Positions 50,239 through 58,315 are shown, counted from the stretch's first letter. The stretch: DNA of 64,000 nucleotides from Frateuria_A sp051900535 (GCF_051900535.1 NZ_JBHZGI010000004.1:62001-126000); one strand, 5' to 3'. The notes: generated by a model not told the origin, from the letters alone. Numbers and translations: made by a program.

Positions 50239-51323
50239 GGCCGGCGCTCCGTGCTGGATGCGCGTGCCGGCGCGTCGACCGCCTTCAGGGCATGCACGGC
50301 GCGCAGGTTGCGCAGTTCGGCCAGCGCGGCACCCAGTTGCACCGGCGCGACGGGTTTGATGCTCCCGGCGAGACTCGCCAGTTGGGCCTGCACGTGCGCG
50401 ACGGCTGTATCGCCGGTATCGAACTGCGCCGCCACGCTGGCCTGGGCACGGGCAATGGCCGCGTGCGCGGCATCGACGTCGGCGGCGAGCAGCGCGGCCT
50501 GCGCCTGGGCGAGGTCGAGCGCAGCCAGTTCACGGGCGAAGCGGGCATCGGCCACCGCCAGCGGCGCGCCGTTGTCGCGCTGCACGTTGACCACGCTGCC
50601 GAGTGCGTGGCGAATGCGCGCCCACGCGCCGGGATTGGCCGCCTCCGCGGTGGCGTCCTCGCGCTTGAGCGGGAGTGTCTGGAGCGCACCGCGCAATTGC
50701 TGCAGGACATCGACCGCCTGGGTGCGCGGCACGCTCTGCTCCAGCGCCTCGCGCTCGGCGGCAAGGCTCTGGCGCACGCCGGAGAACGCGCCATCGTTCA
50801 CCGCGGCCAGCGCCTGGTCGGCCAGCCCGTAGGCGGCCGCCGCGCCCTGCGCGTCATGGAACAGCACGTAGCGTTGCTGGCCCATGCGCAGCAGCGTCTC
50901 GGTTTCATCGAGCAGCATTGCGTCGTGGCCGGAAAGGCTCTTCTCCGACAGCTTGGCGACCGCGTCCTCGAGGTTGCGCACGCGCTCGGACTGGCCCAGC
51001 AGTTCCTCGCGCAGGCCGCGGTTGACCTGCTCGGCGTCGCCCAGTCGCTGGCGCAGCGAGGAGCGCTCGTCGCCAAGCGTCGCGAGCGTGTTTTCGAGGT
51101 GGCCCACGCGCTGGTCGAGGTTGTCGCTCGCGCTGCCCTGCATCTGCTGCCACTGGCGCCAGGCCACGTAGCCGGCCAGGCCCAGCGCGAGCAGGGCGAT
51201 CAGCAGCGCGAGGGCGAGCGTGCCGCCACGGCGCGGGGCCGGCCTGGATGCGGGGCGCGGGACGGGGGCGGCGGCCGGAACCGGCGCGTCGGGACGATCG
51301 GAAGCGAGGTCGTCTTGGCTCAT
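50235..51323 (-). CDS. hemX: HemX-like membrane protein
   Basis: A 362-residue protein. A low-complexity proline-rich start is followed by one transmembrane helix (TLALALLIALLALGLAGYVAW) and a long coiled coil (DNLDQRVGHLENTLATLGDERSSLRQRLGDAEQVNRGLREEL). The rest is the HemX domain, with DAMLLDETETLLRMGQQRYVLFHDAQ. It has no methyltransferase motifs even though the family is often labelled uroporphyrinogen C-methyltransferase. Start MSQDD at 51323; an alternative MARMSQDD lies three codons upstream. Confidence 0.85.
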   Translation of the reverse strand: MSQDDLASDRPDAPVPAAAPVPRPASRPAPRRGGTLALALLIALLALGLAGYVAWRQWQQMQGSASDNLDQRVGHLENTLATLGDERSSLRQRLGDAEQVNRGLREELLGQSERVRNLEDAVAKLSEKSLSGHDAMLLDETETLLRMGQQRYVLFHDAQGAAAAYGLADQALAAVNDGAFSGVRQSLAAEREALEQSVPRTQAVDVLQQLRGALQTLPLKREDATAEAANPGAWARIRHALGSVVNVQRDNGAPLAVADARFARELAALDLAQAQAALLAADVDAAHAAIARAQASVAAQFDTGDTAVAHVQAQLASLAGSIKPVAPVQLGAALAELRNLRAVHALKAVDAPARASSTERRP

Positions 51324-51390
51324 GCGCGCCATGCTAGCAGCCCGCATGGCGCGGTTCGCATGGTGGGTGTGAAGCCTGCGGCACCCTCCC

Positions 51391-51420
51391 GCGGGAGCGC
51401 ACCGGTGCGCGATCACCATG
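51391..51420. repeat. Half copy of the GGGAGCGCACCGGTGCGCGATC palindrome
   Basis: GCGGGAGCGCACCGGTGCGC is itself self-complementary. It is the same family as the pair at 57006-57095 and lies in the hemD-hemX gap. Confidence 0.5.
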
Positions 51421-51495
51421 CCTCCCGGCCGCGTACCGGCGCGCTTTTATAAGGGGCCCGCGTGGCATGCATCGCGGTCGCACCCTGAGCCGCTG

Positions 51496-52251
51496 CTACG
51501 AGGTCGCGGCGGCGAGGAGGTCGGCAGGAAGGGCTGACGCGGCGCGGCGCACGTGGCGAAAGCCGGCCGCGCGGGCCGCGGCTTCCAGGCGCTCGCTGCT
51601 GGCCACGGCGACGGCGCTGCACAGGCGTGCCCATGCTTCCGGCGGCAGGCCGTCATGCAGGTTGACCAGCGCCTGCGCGCTGGAGAGCAGCACGCGGGCG
51701 TTGGCGCGCAATTGCCGCACGGCATCGACATGACGGCGGTCCAGCCGTGGCGCCGTGCGGCGGTAGACCCCTACCTCGCGCAGGCGCGCGCCGCCATCGA
51801 CCAGGCGTTGCTGCAGCAGGCCGCGGCCGCCGGGGGCGCCGACCAGCGCCACGCCCCGTCCCCGCACGTCGTGCAGCGCGGGCAGGCCGAGCAGGCCTTC
51901 GCTGTCCTGCTGCCGCGTGGGCGCCTGCACGATAAGGCCATGGCGGCGCAACGCGGCCGCGGTGCCCTGCCCGACCGCCAGCACCGTGGCGCGGGTGCGC
52001 AGCGGCATCAGCGCGGCGGCGAAGCGCACCGCGGCGGGGCTGGTGAACAGCAGCAGGTCGTCCTCGCGCAGGGCCTCGCGCAGTGTCGCGCGCGCATCCG
52101 CGTCGCCTGCGCGCAAGGCCAGGCCCGGCAGCAACAGCGGCACGCCGCCGCGGGCACGCACCTGGCGCGCGAAGGCCGAGGCGGTGCCGGCGGGGCGGGT
52201 GATGACAATCACGCGTCCGTCGAGATCGCCGGAGATCGAAGCGTGTGGCAC
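51496..52251 (-). CDS. hemD: Uroporphyrinogen-III synthase
   Basis: A 251-residue enzyme, close to the 246 of E. coli. It begins VIVITRPAGTASAFARQVRARGG, with the conserved TSPAAVRF, AVGQGTAAALRRHG and APGGRGLLQQRLVDGGARLREVGVYRR. It closes the tetrapyrrole ring with D-ring inversion. GTG at 52251 gives family length and has GGA 8 nt upstream. It is the first gene of hemD-hemX-hemY; hemC is not next to it. A minus-strand TACACT (complement of 52283-52288) may be its -10. Confidence 0.9.
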   Translation of the reverse strand: MPHASISGDLDGRVIVITRPAGTASAFARQVRARGGVPLLLPGLALRAGDADARATLREALREDDLLLFTSPAAVRFAAALMPLRTRATVLAVGQGTAAALRRHGLIVQAPTRQQDSEGLLGLPALHDVRGRGVALVGAPGGRGLLQQRLVDGGARLREVGVYRRTAPRLDRRHVDAVRQLRANARVLLSSAQALVNLHDGLPPEAWARLCSAVAVASSERLEAAARAAGFRHVRRAASALPADLLAAATS

Positions 52252-52333
52252 CGCGCAGTCCGTGCAGCCGAGACAGGTGGGCAGTGTAAGCCGCTCGCTA
52301 CACTTGGCGCTTTTCCCGCCCAAGTTTCGCGCC

Positions 52334-52810
52334 GTGATTGCCGACTCCCGACTGCTCGCCGACGACCTGCTCCGCTTCATCCGCGACAGGATCCCGCTCG
52401 CCCGCGCCATGGACCTGCGCCTGCATCACTACGACCAGGACGGCCTGGCGCTGTCCGCGCCGTTGGCGCCGAACGTCAACGACAAGGGTTGCGCCTTCGG
52501 TGGCAGCCTCGCCAGCGTGATGACGCTGGCCGGCTGGGCACTGGTGGAGCTGGAGTTGCAGCGGCGTGGCGAAGACTGCGACGTGTTCGTGGGCGACTCG
52601 CACGTGCGCTACCTGGAACCGGTGTGGACGGACTTCCGCGCCGAGGCGCGGCTGGCCGAGGGCGCCGATTTCACGACTTTCTTCGCCACGCTGGCCGAGC
52701 GCGGCAAGGCGCGCATCGACGTGCGCTGCGAGGTGCCCGGCAGCGGCGAGCGCCCGGCCGCCACGTTGCAGGCGCGCTTCGTCGCCAAGCGGCGGGCTGG
52801 GGCACAATGA
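52334..52810 (+). CDS. YiiD C-terminal-type thioesterase
   Basis: A 158-residue hotdog-fold protein. It contains IPLARAMDLRLHHYDQDGLALSAPLAPNVNDKGCAFGGSLASVMTLAGWAL, the hallmark of the thioesterase domain found at the C-terminus of YiiD and standing alone in many gammaproteobacteria. The substrate is unknown. GTG 52334 is the only family-like start. It is divergent from hemD. The next gene starts 26 nt downstream with a strong ribosome binding site. Confidence 0.85.
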   Translation: MIADSRLLADDLLRFIRDRIPLARAMDLRLHHYDQDGLALSAPLAPNVNDKGCAFGGSLASVMTLAGWALVELELQRRGEDCDVFVGDSHVRYLEPVWTDFRAEARLAEGADFTTFFATLAERGKARIDVRCEVPGSGERPAATLQARFVAKRRAGAQ

Positions 52811-52836
52811 AGGCCTGTTTCCGGAGGGAATCGCCC

Positions 52837-53250
52837 ATGCGTCGCTACCTGTTTCCGCTGATCGCACTCGTCGCGATGCTGTGTGCCGGCTGCGCCACCG
52901 ACCAGCGCAACCAGGCGCTGATCACCACGCTCAACGGCTATGCCAACACGCTGCGCTGGGCCGATTTCCAGAGTGCGCAGCAGTTCGTCGATCCGAAAGT
53001 GCGCGAGGCCAATCCGCTGACCTCGCTGGACCTGGCGCGCTTCCAGCAGGTGCGCGTGACCGGCTACGACGAGGGCGCAGGACCGGTGCCCGATGGCGAG
53101 AACCGGGTACGGCAGGTGGTGCAGATCAGCCTGGTCAACCTGAACACGCAGTCCGAGCGGACGGTGATCGATCGGCAGAGCTGGCGCTATGACCCGCAGA
53201 CGAAGCGCTGGTGGTTGATGAGCGGGTTGCCGGACATCACGCGGGACTAG
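52837..53250 (+). CDS. Putative lipoprotein of unknown function
   Basis: A 137-residue protein. The signal YLFPLIALVAMLCAGC has an acceptable lipobox. The mature part (NQALITTLNGYANTLRWADFQSAQQFVDPKVREANP) is alpha/beta, with VRVTGYDEG and VQISLVNLNTQSERTVIDRQSWRYDPQTKRWWL near the end. It recalls NTF2-like small lipoproteins conserved in Xanthomonadales, but I do not recognise a function. ATG 52837 has GGAGGGA (52822-52828) upstream, so the longer form from 52807 is rejected. Confidence 0.8.
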   Translation: MRRYLFPLIALVAMLCAGCATDQRNQALITTLNGYANTLRWADFQSAQQFVDPKVREANPLTSLDLARFQQVRVTGYDEGAGPVPDGENRVRQVVQISLVNLNTQSERTVIDRQSWRYDPQTKRWWLMSGLPDITRD

Positions 53251-53256
53251 CGCTTT

Positions 53257-53283
53257 GCTCCCTCTCCCCGGAGGGAAAGGGCT
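53257..53283. repeat. Single palindrome copy after the lipoprotein gene
   Basis: GCTCCCTCTCCCCGGAGGGA with AAGGGC, a solitary arm of the main BIME family. It may act as a weak terminator. Confidence 0.7.
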
Positions 53284-53358
53284 TCAGAGCGCGCCACCTT
53301 TGCGCCCGTCGCCCCCCTCCCGGATAATCGCCGGTTTGCGCATCCGGCCAGGCCCGCC

Positions 53359-53802
53359 ATGAACGATTTCCTGCACAAGCTTCCCACCTTCGTGGGCAAC
53401 CACCTCGCGCTGTCGGCGCTGTTCGTGGTGATCCTGATCGCGCTGGTGGCGATGGAGTTCGGCCGCTTGCTGCGCAAGTACAAGGAGCTCACCCCCGGTG
53501 GGCTCACCCTGCTGATCAACCGCGAGAGCCCGCTGCTGGTGGATCTTTCCTCGCGCGCGGACTACGAAAAGATGCACGTGCCCGGCGCGCGCCACGTGTT
53601 GCCCAGCCAGTTCGACCCCGAGCACAAGGACCTGGCCAAGGCCAAGGACCTGCCGGTGGTGGTGATGGACAAGGACGGCCGCGGCTCGGACAGGGCCGCG
53701 CAGCGGCTGGTCAAGGCCGGCTTCACCAAGGTGTACACGCTCGGTGGCGGCGTGCTGGCCTGGCAGCAGGCGCAATTGCCGGTCGCCAAGGGCAACCGCT
53801 GA
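53359..53802 (+). CDS. Membrane-anchored rhodanese-like protein lacking the catalytic cysteine
   Basis: A 147-residue protein of the YibN type. One N-terminal helix (LALSALFVVILIALVAMEF) is followed by a rhodanese domain (INRESPLLVDLSSRADYEKMHVPGARHVLP, GFTKVYTLGGGVLAW). In active sulfurtransferases the loop after the beta strand begins with Cys. Here the strand VVVMDKDGRGSDRAAQRL has Asp-Lys-Asp and no Cys, so sulfur transfer is unlikely. It may serve as a binding module. Confidence 0.85.
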   Translation: MNDFLHKLPTFVGNHLALSALFVVILIALVAMEFGRLLRKYKELTPGGLTLLINRESPLLVDLSSRADYEKMHVPGARHVLPSQFDPEHKDLAKAKDLPVVVMDKDGRGSDRAAQRLVKAGFTKVYTLGGGVLAWQQAQLPVAKGNR

Positions 53803-53821
53803 GCCGATCCTGCGGGAGCGC

Positions 53822-54877
53822 TTATCCGCCGATGCCGGCGCGGCCGGCAAGGATCTGCGCGAGCACGTCCGGGGCATATTCGAACGAGTCGAAGTAGAGC
53901 CGTTCGTCCGGCAGGCCGGCCTCGGTGAACATCTGCCGGCCGGCGTCGATCATCGCCGGCGGACCGCTCATGTAGACCTCGTGGCCGGACAGGTCTGGCT
54001 GGTCCTCCAGCACCGCCTCGTGCACCAGGCCGGCGCGCAGGCCCGCGGCGGCAGCCTGCTCCGGATCGGACAACACCGCGTGGAAGGCGAGGTTGGGTGT
54101 CTCGCGCGCCCAGCGCTCGGCCAGCTCGCGCAGATAGAGGTCGCCCGCGCTGCGCGCGCCCCAGTACAGCGCCATCGGCCGGCGCGTGCCCAGCGCCAGG
54201 AAGTGCTCGACGATCGCCTTGACCGGCGCGAAGCCGGTGCCGCCGGCCATGAACACCATCGGCCGCTCCGAATCCTCGCGCGGCACGAAGGTGCCCAGCG
54301 GCCCCTCGATGTGCAGCCGCGCGCCGATCGCAAGCCCCTCGTGCACCCACGAGGTGAAGCCGCCGCCGGCGACGTGGCGCACGTGCAGCTCGATGCTGGC
54401 GTCCTCCTTCGGCCCGCTGGCGATCGAGAACGGCCGGCGCCTGCCCTCCTCAAGCAGCACGTCCAGGTACTGGCCCGGCAGCCAGTTGAGCGGCACTTCT
54501 CCTGCCGCGGGCTGGAGCACCAGGCCGGTGACGTCCGGGGCCAGCGGCTGCTTGCCGATCACCTCCACGGCGAGGCGGCGGCGCGCGACGTCCTCCACCG
54601 ATGTGACCTCGCGCGCCCCGATCGTCAGATCGCTCGCGGGCACCGCCTGGCACAGCAGGATCGCGTGGCGCGCCATCGCGCTGCCGCTCAACGCGACCGG
54701 CGGATTGCGCGGGTAGCCGCACTGGCCGGCCAGCAGCGTCGCCTTGCAGCTGCCGCAGACGCCGGCGCGGCACGAATAGGGCAGCGCGATGCCGGCGCGC
54801 TGCGCCGCTTCGAGCACGGTCTCGCCCGGCGCCGCGGTGAAGGTGCGTCCGGAATGCTGGAGGGTGATGGTGAACAC
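53822..54877 (-). CDS. Ferredoxin-NAD(P)H reductase family (CDP-6-deoxy-delta-3,4-glucoseen reductase-like)
   Basis: A 351-residue enzyme. An N-terminal plant-type [2Fe-2S] domain has CRAGVCGSC and a fourth Cys downstream. The FAD domain has the RPFSIAS motif. The NAD(P)H domain has FMAGGTGFAPVKAI and YMSGPPAMIDAGR. The order is typical of AscD and of single-component oxygenase reductases. GTG 54877 gives the family start (FTITLQHSGRTFTAAPGETVLEAAQRAG). No visible partner of the ascarylose pathway is present, so the electron acceptor is unknown. It is divergent from the hotdog thioesterase. Confidence 0.85.
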   Translation of the reverse strand: MFTITLQHSGRTFTAAPGETVLEAAQRAGIALPYSCRAGVCGSCKATLLAGQCGYPRNPPVALSGSAMARHAILLCQAVPASDLTIGAREVTSVEDVARRRLAVEVIGKQPLAPDVTGLVLQPAAGEVPLNWLPGQYLDVLLEEGRRRPFSIASGPKEDASIELHVRHVAGGGFTSWVHEGLAIGARLHIEGPLGTFVPREDSERPMVFMAGGTGFAPVKAIVEHFLALGTRRPMALYWGARSAGDLYLRELAERWARETPNLAFHAVLSDPEQAAAAGLRAGLVHEAVLEDQPDLSGHEVYMSGPPAMIDAGRQMFTEAGLPDERLYFDSFEYAPDVLAQILAGRAGIGG

Positions 54878-54943
54878 CTGCGCATTGTCGCCGCGCGGGC
54901 CGTGGACGGACAATGCACGCTTTCCCTTCAGGCGGTCCGACCC

Positions 54944-55381
54944 ATGGCGATCTGGAAGCAGGCACCCGATCTCGAGCGCATCAACGCGTGGAGCGACAAC
55001 ACGCTGATGCAGGTGCTCGGCATCCGCTTCACCGCGATCGGCGAGGACTGGCTCGCAGGCACCATGCCGGTGGATGCGCGCACGCACCAGCCGTTCGGGC
55101 TGTTGCACGGCGGCGCTTCGGTGGCGTTGGCCGAGACCCTGGGCAGCACCGGGGCGCTGCTCACGCTCGACCCGGAGCTTGAGGTGGCGGTGGGGCTGGA
55201 CATCAACGCCAACCACGTGCGGGGCGTGCGCTCCGGCGTCGTCACGGGCACCGCCAAGGCGCTGCACCTGGGGCGCTCGACGCAGGTGTGGGAGATCCGC
55301 ATCGAGAACGAGGACGACTCGCTGGTCTGCATCTCGCGGTTGACCATGGCGGTCGTGCCGCGGCGGGCGGTGGTGCGATGA
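54944..55381 (+). CDS. Hotdog-fold thioesterase (PaaI-like)
   Basis: A 145-residue protein with DARTHQPFGLLHGGASVALAETLGSTGA, which has the hotdog active-site HGG and an acidic residue (AET). AVGLDINANHVRGVRSGVVTGTAKALHLGRSTQVWEIRIENE is the second half. It resembles YbdB/EntH and MenI-type thioesterases. The acyl substrate is unknown. The ATG at 54944 is preferred; an upstream ATG would add a dozen residues. Confidence 0.87.
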   Translation: MAIWKQAPDLERINAWSDNTLMQVLGIRFTAIGEDWLAGTMPVDARTHQPFGLLHGGASVALAETLGSTGALLTLDPELEVAVGLDINANHVRGVRSGVVTGTAKALHLGRSTQVWEIRIENEDDSLVCISRLTMAVVPRRAVVR

Positions 55382-55393
55382 GCTTGCTTTTCG

Positions 55394-55546
55394 CTCCCTC
55401 TCCCCGTCGGGGAGAGGGTTGGGGTGAGGGGGCGCTCTTGCGAAAGGCTCTCGCAAGTGCGTGCTGCTGCTTGCAGGCTACGAACAATCCTTCCCGCGAG
55501 CCCCGGCCCCTCACCCCGGCCCTCTCCCCAGAGGGGAGAGGGAGCA
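55394..55546. repeat. BIME between the thioesterase and srkA
   Basis: The left arm CTCCCTCTCCCCGTCGGGGA with GGGTGAGGGG ends at 55431. The right arm CCCCTCACCCCGGCCCTCTC through GAGGGAGCAAGG reaches 55546. The inner ends GCGCTCTTGCGAAAGG and CCGCGAGCCCCGG are shared. The right arm ends 10 nt before the srkA start and contributes its purine-rich leader. Confidence 0.9.
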
Positions 55547-55556
55547 AGGCACGCGC

Positions 55557-56501
55557 ATGAGCGACGCCCCGTACGCCAATCTCACCCCCGACCTCGTCCT
55601 CGACGCGGTCGGCGCCTGCGGACTGTGGCCGGACGGCCGCCTGCTCGCGCTCAACAGCTACGAGAACCGCGTCTGGCAGGTCGGCATCGAGGATGCCGCG
55701 CCGGTGATCGCCAAGTTCTACCGGCCCGGCCGCTGGAGCGACGAGGCGATCGCCGAGGAACACGCCTTCGCCTGCGAGCTGGCGGCGGATGAAGTGCCGA
55801 TGGTCGCGCCCCTCGCGTTCGGCGGACGCACCCTGCTCGAGCACACCGGTTACCGCTACGCCCTCTACCCGCGCCGCGGCGGCCGCGCGCCGTCGCTCGA
55901 ATCGGCCGAGCAACTGGAGTGGCTGGGACGCCTGATCGCCCGGCTGCATGCGGTCGGCTCGCGGGCGCCGTTCCGGCATCGCGAACGCGTCGACCGTGCC
56001 ACGCTGATCGAGCGCCCGGCGCAGGCGGTGCTGGCCTCGCCGCTGCTGCCGCCCCACCTCGCCGATGCCTTCCGCGGCGCCATCCGTCGCCTCGACGACG
56101 CGGTGGCCGTGCGTCTGGAAGCGGTCGGTCCGGTGCGCCCGTTGCGACTGCACGGCGACTGTCATCCGGGCAACCTGCTATGGACCGATGCCGGCCCGCA
56201 CTTCGTCGATCTGGACGACGCGCGCACGGGGCCCGCGGTGCAGGACCTGTGGATGCTCGCGCACGATGACACCGCGATGGACGCGCTGCTCGGCGGCTAC
56301 ACCTCGATGCGCGACTTCGACTACGCCGAGCTCGCACTGGTCCCCGCCCTGCGCGCCATGCGCCAGGTCCACCACGCCGGCTGGATCGCCCAGCGCTGGG
56401 CGGACCCGGCCTTCCCCGCCGCCTTCCCGTTCGCGGCCGAGCCGCGCTGGTGGGAGCAGCACGTCACCGACCTGCACGAACTGGTCGACGCCCTGGCCTG
56501 A
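55557..56501 (+). CDS. srkA: Stress response kinase A (YihE-like)
   Basis: A 314-residue protein of the aminoglycoside-phosphotransferase-like kinase fold. It has LLALNSYENRVWQVGIEDAAPVIAKFYRPGRWSDEAIAEEHAF, the catalytic LHGDCHPGNLLW and the metal-binding HFVDLDDARTGPAVQDLW. E. coli SrkA is a cytoplasmic Ser/Thr kinase that counteracts stress-induced death. The start ATG at 55557 follows the purine-rich GAGGGAGCAAGG of the repeat. Confidence 0.92.
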   Translation: MSDAPYANLTPDLVLDAVGACGLWPDGRLLALNSYENRVWQVGIEDAAPVIAKFYRPGRWSDEAIAEEHAFACELAADEVPMVAPLAFGGRTLLEHTGYRYALYPRRGGRAPSLESAEQLEWLGRLIARLHAVGSRAPFRHRERVDRATLIERPAQAVLASPLLPPHLADAFRGAIRRLDDAVAVRLEAVGPVRPLRLHGDCHPGNLLWTDAGPHFVDLDDARTGPAVQDLWMLAHDDTAMDALLGGYTSMRDFDYAELALVPALRAMRQVHHAGWIAQRWADPAFPAAFPFAAEPRWWEQHVTDLHELVDALA

Positions 56502-56563
56502 AGTCGCAGACGGCGCGCCGCAAACGCGGCACACTCCGCGCTCCCGTCTACCGGAAACTTTGA

Positions 56564-56998
56564 ATGCGCAGCTTCCTCTTCCGCCTGATCGGCGTTCTCG
56601 AAATCGCCGGCGGCCTGTACGGCGCCGCGGGCGCGCTGCGCCGCCTGCTGGTGATGGGCTCGACCTACGACACGCTGCACGCGCTGCTGGCGCTGATCGC
56701 CTTCGGTTTCGTGCTGCTGGCCGGCGTGTGGCTGGTCGAAGGAAGCGATCGCGGCGTGGCGTTTTCGCGCGTGGCGCAGCTGCTGCAGGTGCCGCTGATC
56801 GCCACGCCGGTGTTCAGCTATGCGCTGCATGCGGGGGCGTACCTCAACATCCACACCACCTTCCACCTGGCGCGTCCGTGGCTGGACTGGAGCTTCGGCA
56901 CGCAGGGCTTCGTGCTCGCGGTGGCCGGGCCGCCGGTGTCGCGCATCGGCGTGAACCTGCTCGCGGTGGCGTCGTGGCTGGTACTGAAGCTGCGCTAG
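56564..56998 (+). CDS. Four-helix membrane protein (144 aa)
   Basis: A 144-residue protein with four hydrophobic segments: FRLIGVLEIAGGLYGAAGAL, LHALLALIAFGFVLLAGVWLV, AQLLQVPLIATPVFSYALHAG and INLLAVASWLVLKL at the end. No domain is recognised. It follows srkA by 62 nt on the same strand. Confidence 0.65.
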   Translation: MRSFLFRLIGVLEIAGGLYGAAGALRRLLVMGSTYDTLHALLALIAFGFVLLAGVWLVEGSDRGVAFSRVAQLLQVPLIATPVFSYALHAGAYLNIHTTFHLARPWLDWSFGTQGFVLAVAGPPVSRIGVNLLAVASWLVLKLR

Positions 56999-57005
56999 CG
57001 ATGGC

Positions 57006-57095
57006 GCTGTAGGAGCTCACCCTGTGCGCGACCGCCATGTCCGTTGTCACGGCGTACATGGGCATGGCGGTCGCGCACCGGTGCGCTCCTGCAAG
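57006..57095. repeat. BIME of the second family (GTAGGAGCGCACC...GGTGCGCTCCTGCAAG)
   Basis: GCTGTAGGAGCTCACCCTGT with GCGCGACCGCCATG (57006-57039) and CATGGCGGTCGCGCACCGGT with GCGCTCCTGCAAG (57063-57095) are inverted copies separated by 23 nt. They would fold into a long hairpin just upstream of the RlmI-like gene. Confidence 0.85.
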
Positions 57096-57115
57096 TTGTA
57101 TGCGGCAGCGCCGGG

Positions 57116-57121
57116 TATCAT
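57116..57121 (+). promoter_or_regulatory. Candidate -10 element directly before the RlmI-like gene
   Basis: TATCAT lies 6 nt before the ATG at 57128, so the message would be leaderless. A good -35 is not obvious; TTGTAT at 57096 is too close (14 nt). Confidence 0.35.
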
Positions 57122-57127
57122 GGCGCG

Positions 57128-58315
57128 ATGAATATTCCCGCCCCGCCCGATCCCGCCGCGCCACCGCGCATCCGCCTCAAATCCGACCGCGCGCCGGGTC
57201 ACCCGTGGGTGTGGTCGGCGCAGGTGTACAAGCCCGAGCAGCGCCTGCCGCCGGGCAGCGTGGTCGAGGTGGTGGACAGCAAGGACCGTTTCGTCGGCCG
57301 CGGCTTCTGGAACGGCCATGCACGCATCGCGCTGCGGCTGCTCACGAACGATCCGGCCGACGCGATCGACGCGGCATGGATCGCCGCACGCATCGCGCGC
57401 GCCGTGCAACTGCGCCGCGAGCTGTTGCAACTGGACCGCGCCAGCGACGCCTGGCGCGTCGTGCACAGCGAGGGTGACGGTTTGTCCGGCCTGGTGGTCG
57501 ACCGCTATGCCGACATCCTGGTGATCGAGTATTTCGCCGCCGGCATGTGGAAGTTCCGCGAGGCGATCCACGCCGCGCTGCTCGAGCACTTCCCCGGCGC
57601 GCGGCTGTACTGGTTCGCCGAGAGCCACGTGCAGAAGCAGGAATCCTTCGACTGCCGCAGCCCCGAGCCGCCGGCGCCGGTCCAGGTGCACGAGCACGGG
57701 CTGGCCTTCCACGCCGCGCCCGGGCTGGGCCACAAGACCGGCTTCTTCGCCGACCAGCGCGAGAACCGCCGCCGCTTCGCCGAATTCGCACGCGGCCGGC
57801 GCGTGCTCGACCTGTGCTGCAACTCCGGCGGCTTCGCCGTGCATGCGATGGCCGCGGGCGCGCGCGAGGCGGTCGGCGTGGACATGGATGCGGGGATCCT
57901 GGAGATCGCCCGCGCCAATGCCGCGGCCAACGGCCTGGCCATCGACTTCCAGCAGGCCGACATTTTCGACTGGCTGCGCGAGGCCGCCGCGCGTGGCGAG
58001 CAATACGACGCGGTGATCCTGGACCCGGCCAAGCTCACGCGCGACCGCAACAAGGTTTTTGACGCGCTGAAGAAGTACTTCGCCATGAACCGCCTGGCGC
58101 TGGACGTGATCCCGCCCGGCGGCCTGCTGTTGACCTGCTCGTGCACCGGCCTGGTCGCCGAGGCGGACTTCCTGGAGATGCTGCGTCGCGTGGCGCTCAA
58201 CGCCGGCCGCGAGATCCAGGTGCTGCAGGTCGCCGGCGCCGGCGCCGATCATCCCGTGCGCGCCGACGTGCCCGAAGGGCGTTACCTCAAGGCGGTGTTC
58301 TGCCGGGTGGAGTGA
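57128..58315 (+). CDS. rlmI: 23S rRNA (cytosine-5) methyltransferase, RlmI-like
   Basis: A 395-residue protein. A PUA domain (about 12-75, RIRLKSDRAPGHPWVWSAQVYKPE) is followed by an EEHEY-type linker and a Rossmann methyltransferase. Motif I is VLDLCCNSGGFAVHAMAAGA, motif IV is DAVILDPAKLTRDRNKVF, and the cysteine in LLTCSCTGLV is the catalytic-region Cys. SEGDGLSGLVVDRYADILV is the family hallmark. RlmI methylates C1962 of 23S rRNA in E. coli. The call as RlmI rather than a close paralogue rests on the PUA plus catalytic-Cys arrangement. Confidence 0.88.
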   Translation: MNIPAPPDPAAPPRIRLKSDRAPGHPWVWSAQVYKPEQRLPPGSVVEVVDSKDRFVGRGFWNGHARIALRLLTNDPADAIDAAWIAARIARAVQLRRELLQLDRASDAWRVVHSEGDGLSGLVVDRYADILVIEYFAAGMWKFREAIHAALLEHFPGARLYWFAESHVQKQESFDCRSPEPPAPVQVHEHGLAFHAAPGLGHKTGFFADQRENRRRFAEFARGRRVLDLCCNSGGFAVHAMAAGAREAVGVDMDAGILEIARANAAANGLAIDFQQADIFDWLREAAARGEQYDAVILDPAKLTRDRNKVFDALKKYFAMNRLALDVIPPGGLLLTCSCTGLVAEADFLEMLRRVALNAGREIQVLQVAGAGADHPVRADVPEGRYLKAVFCRVE

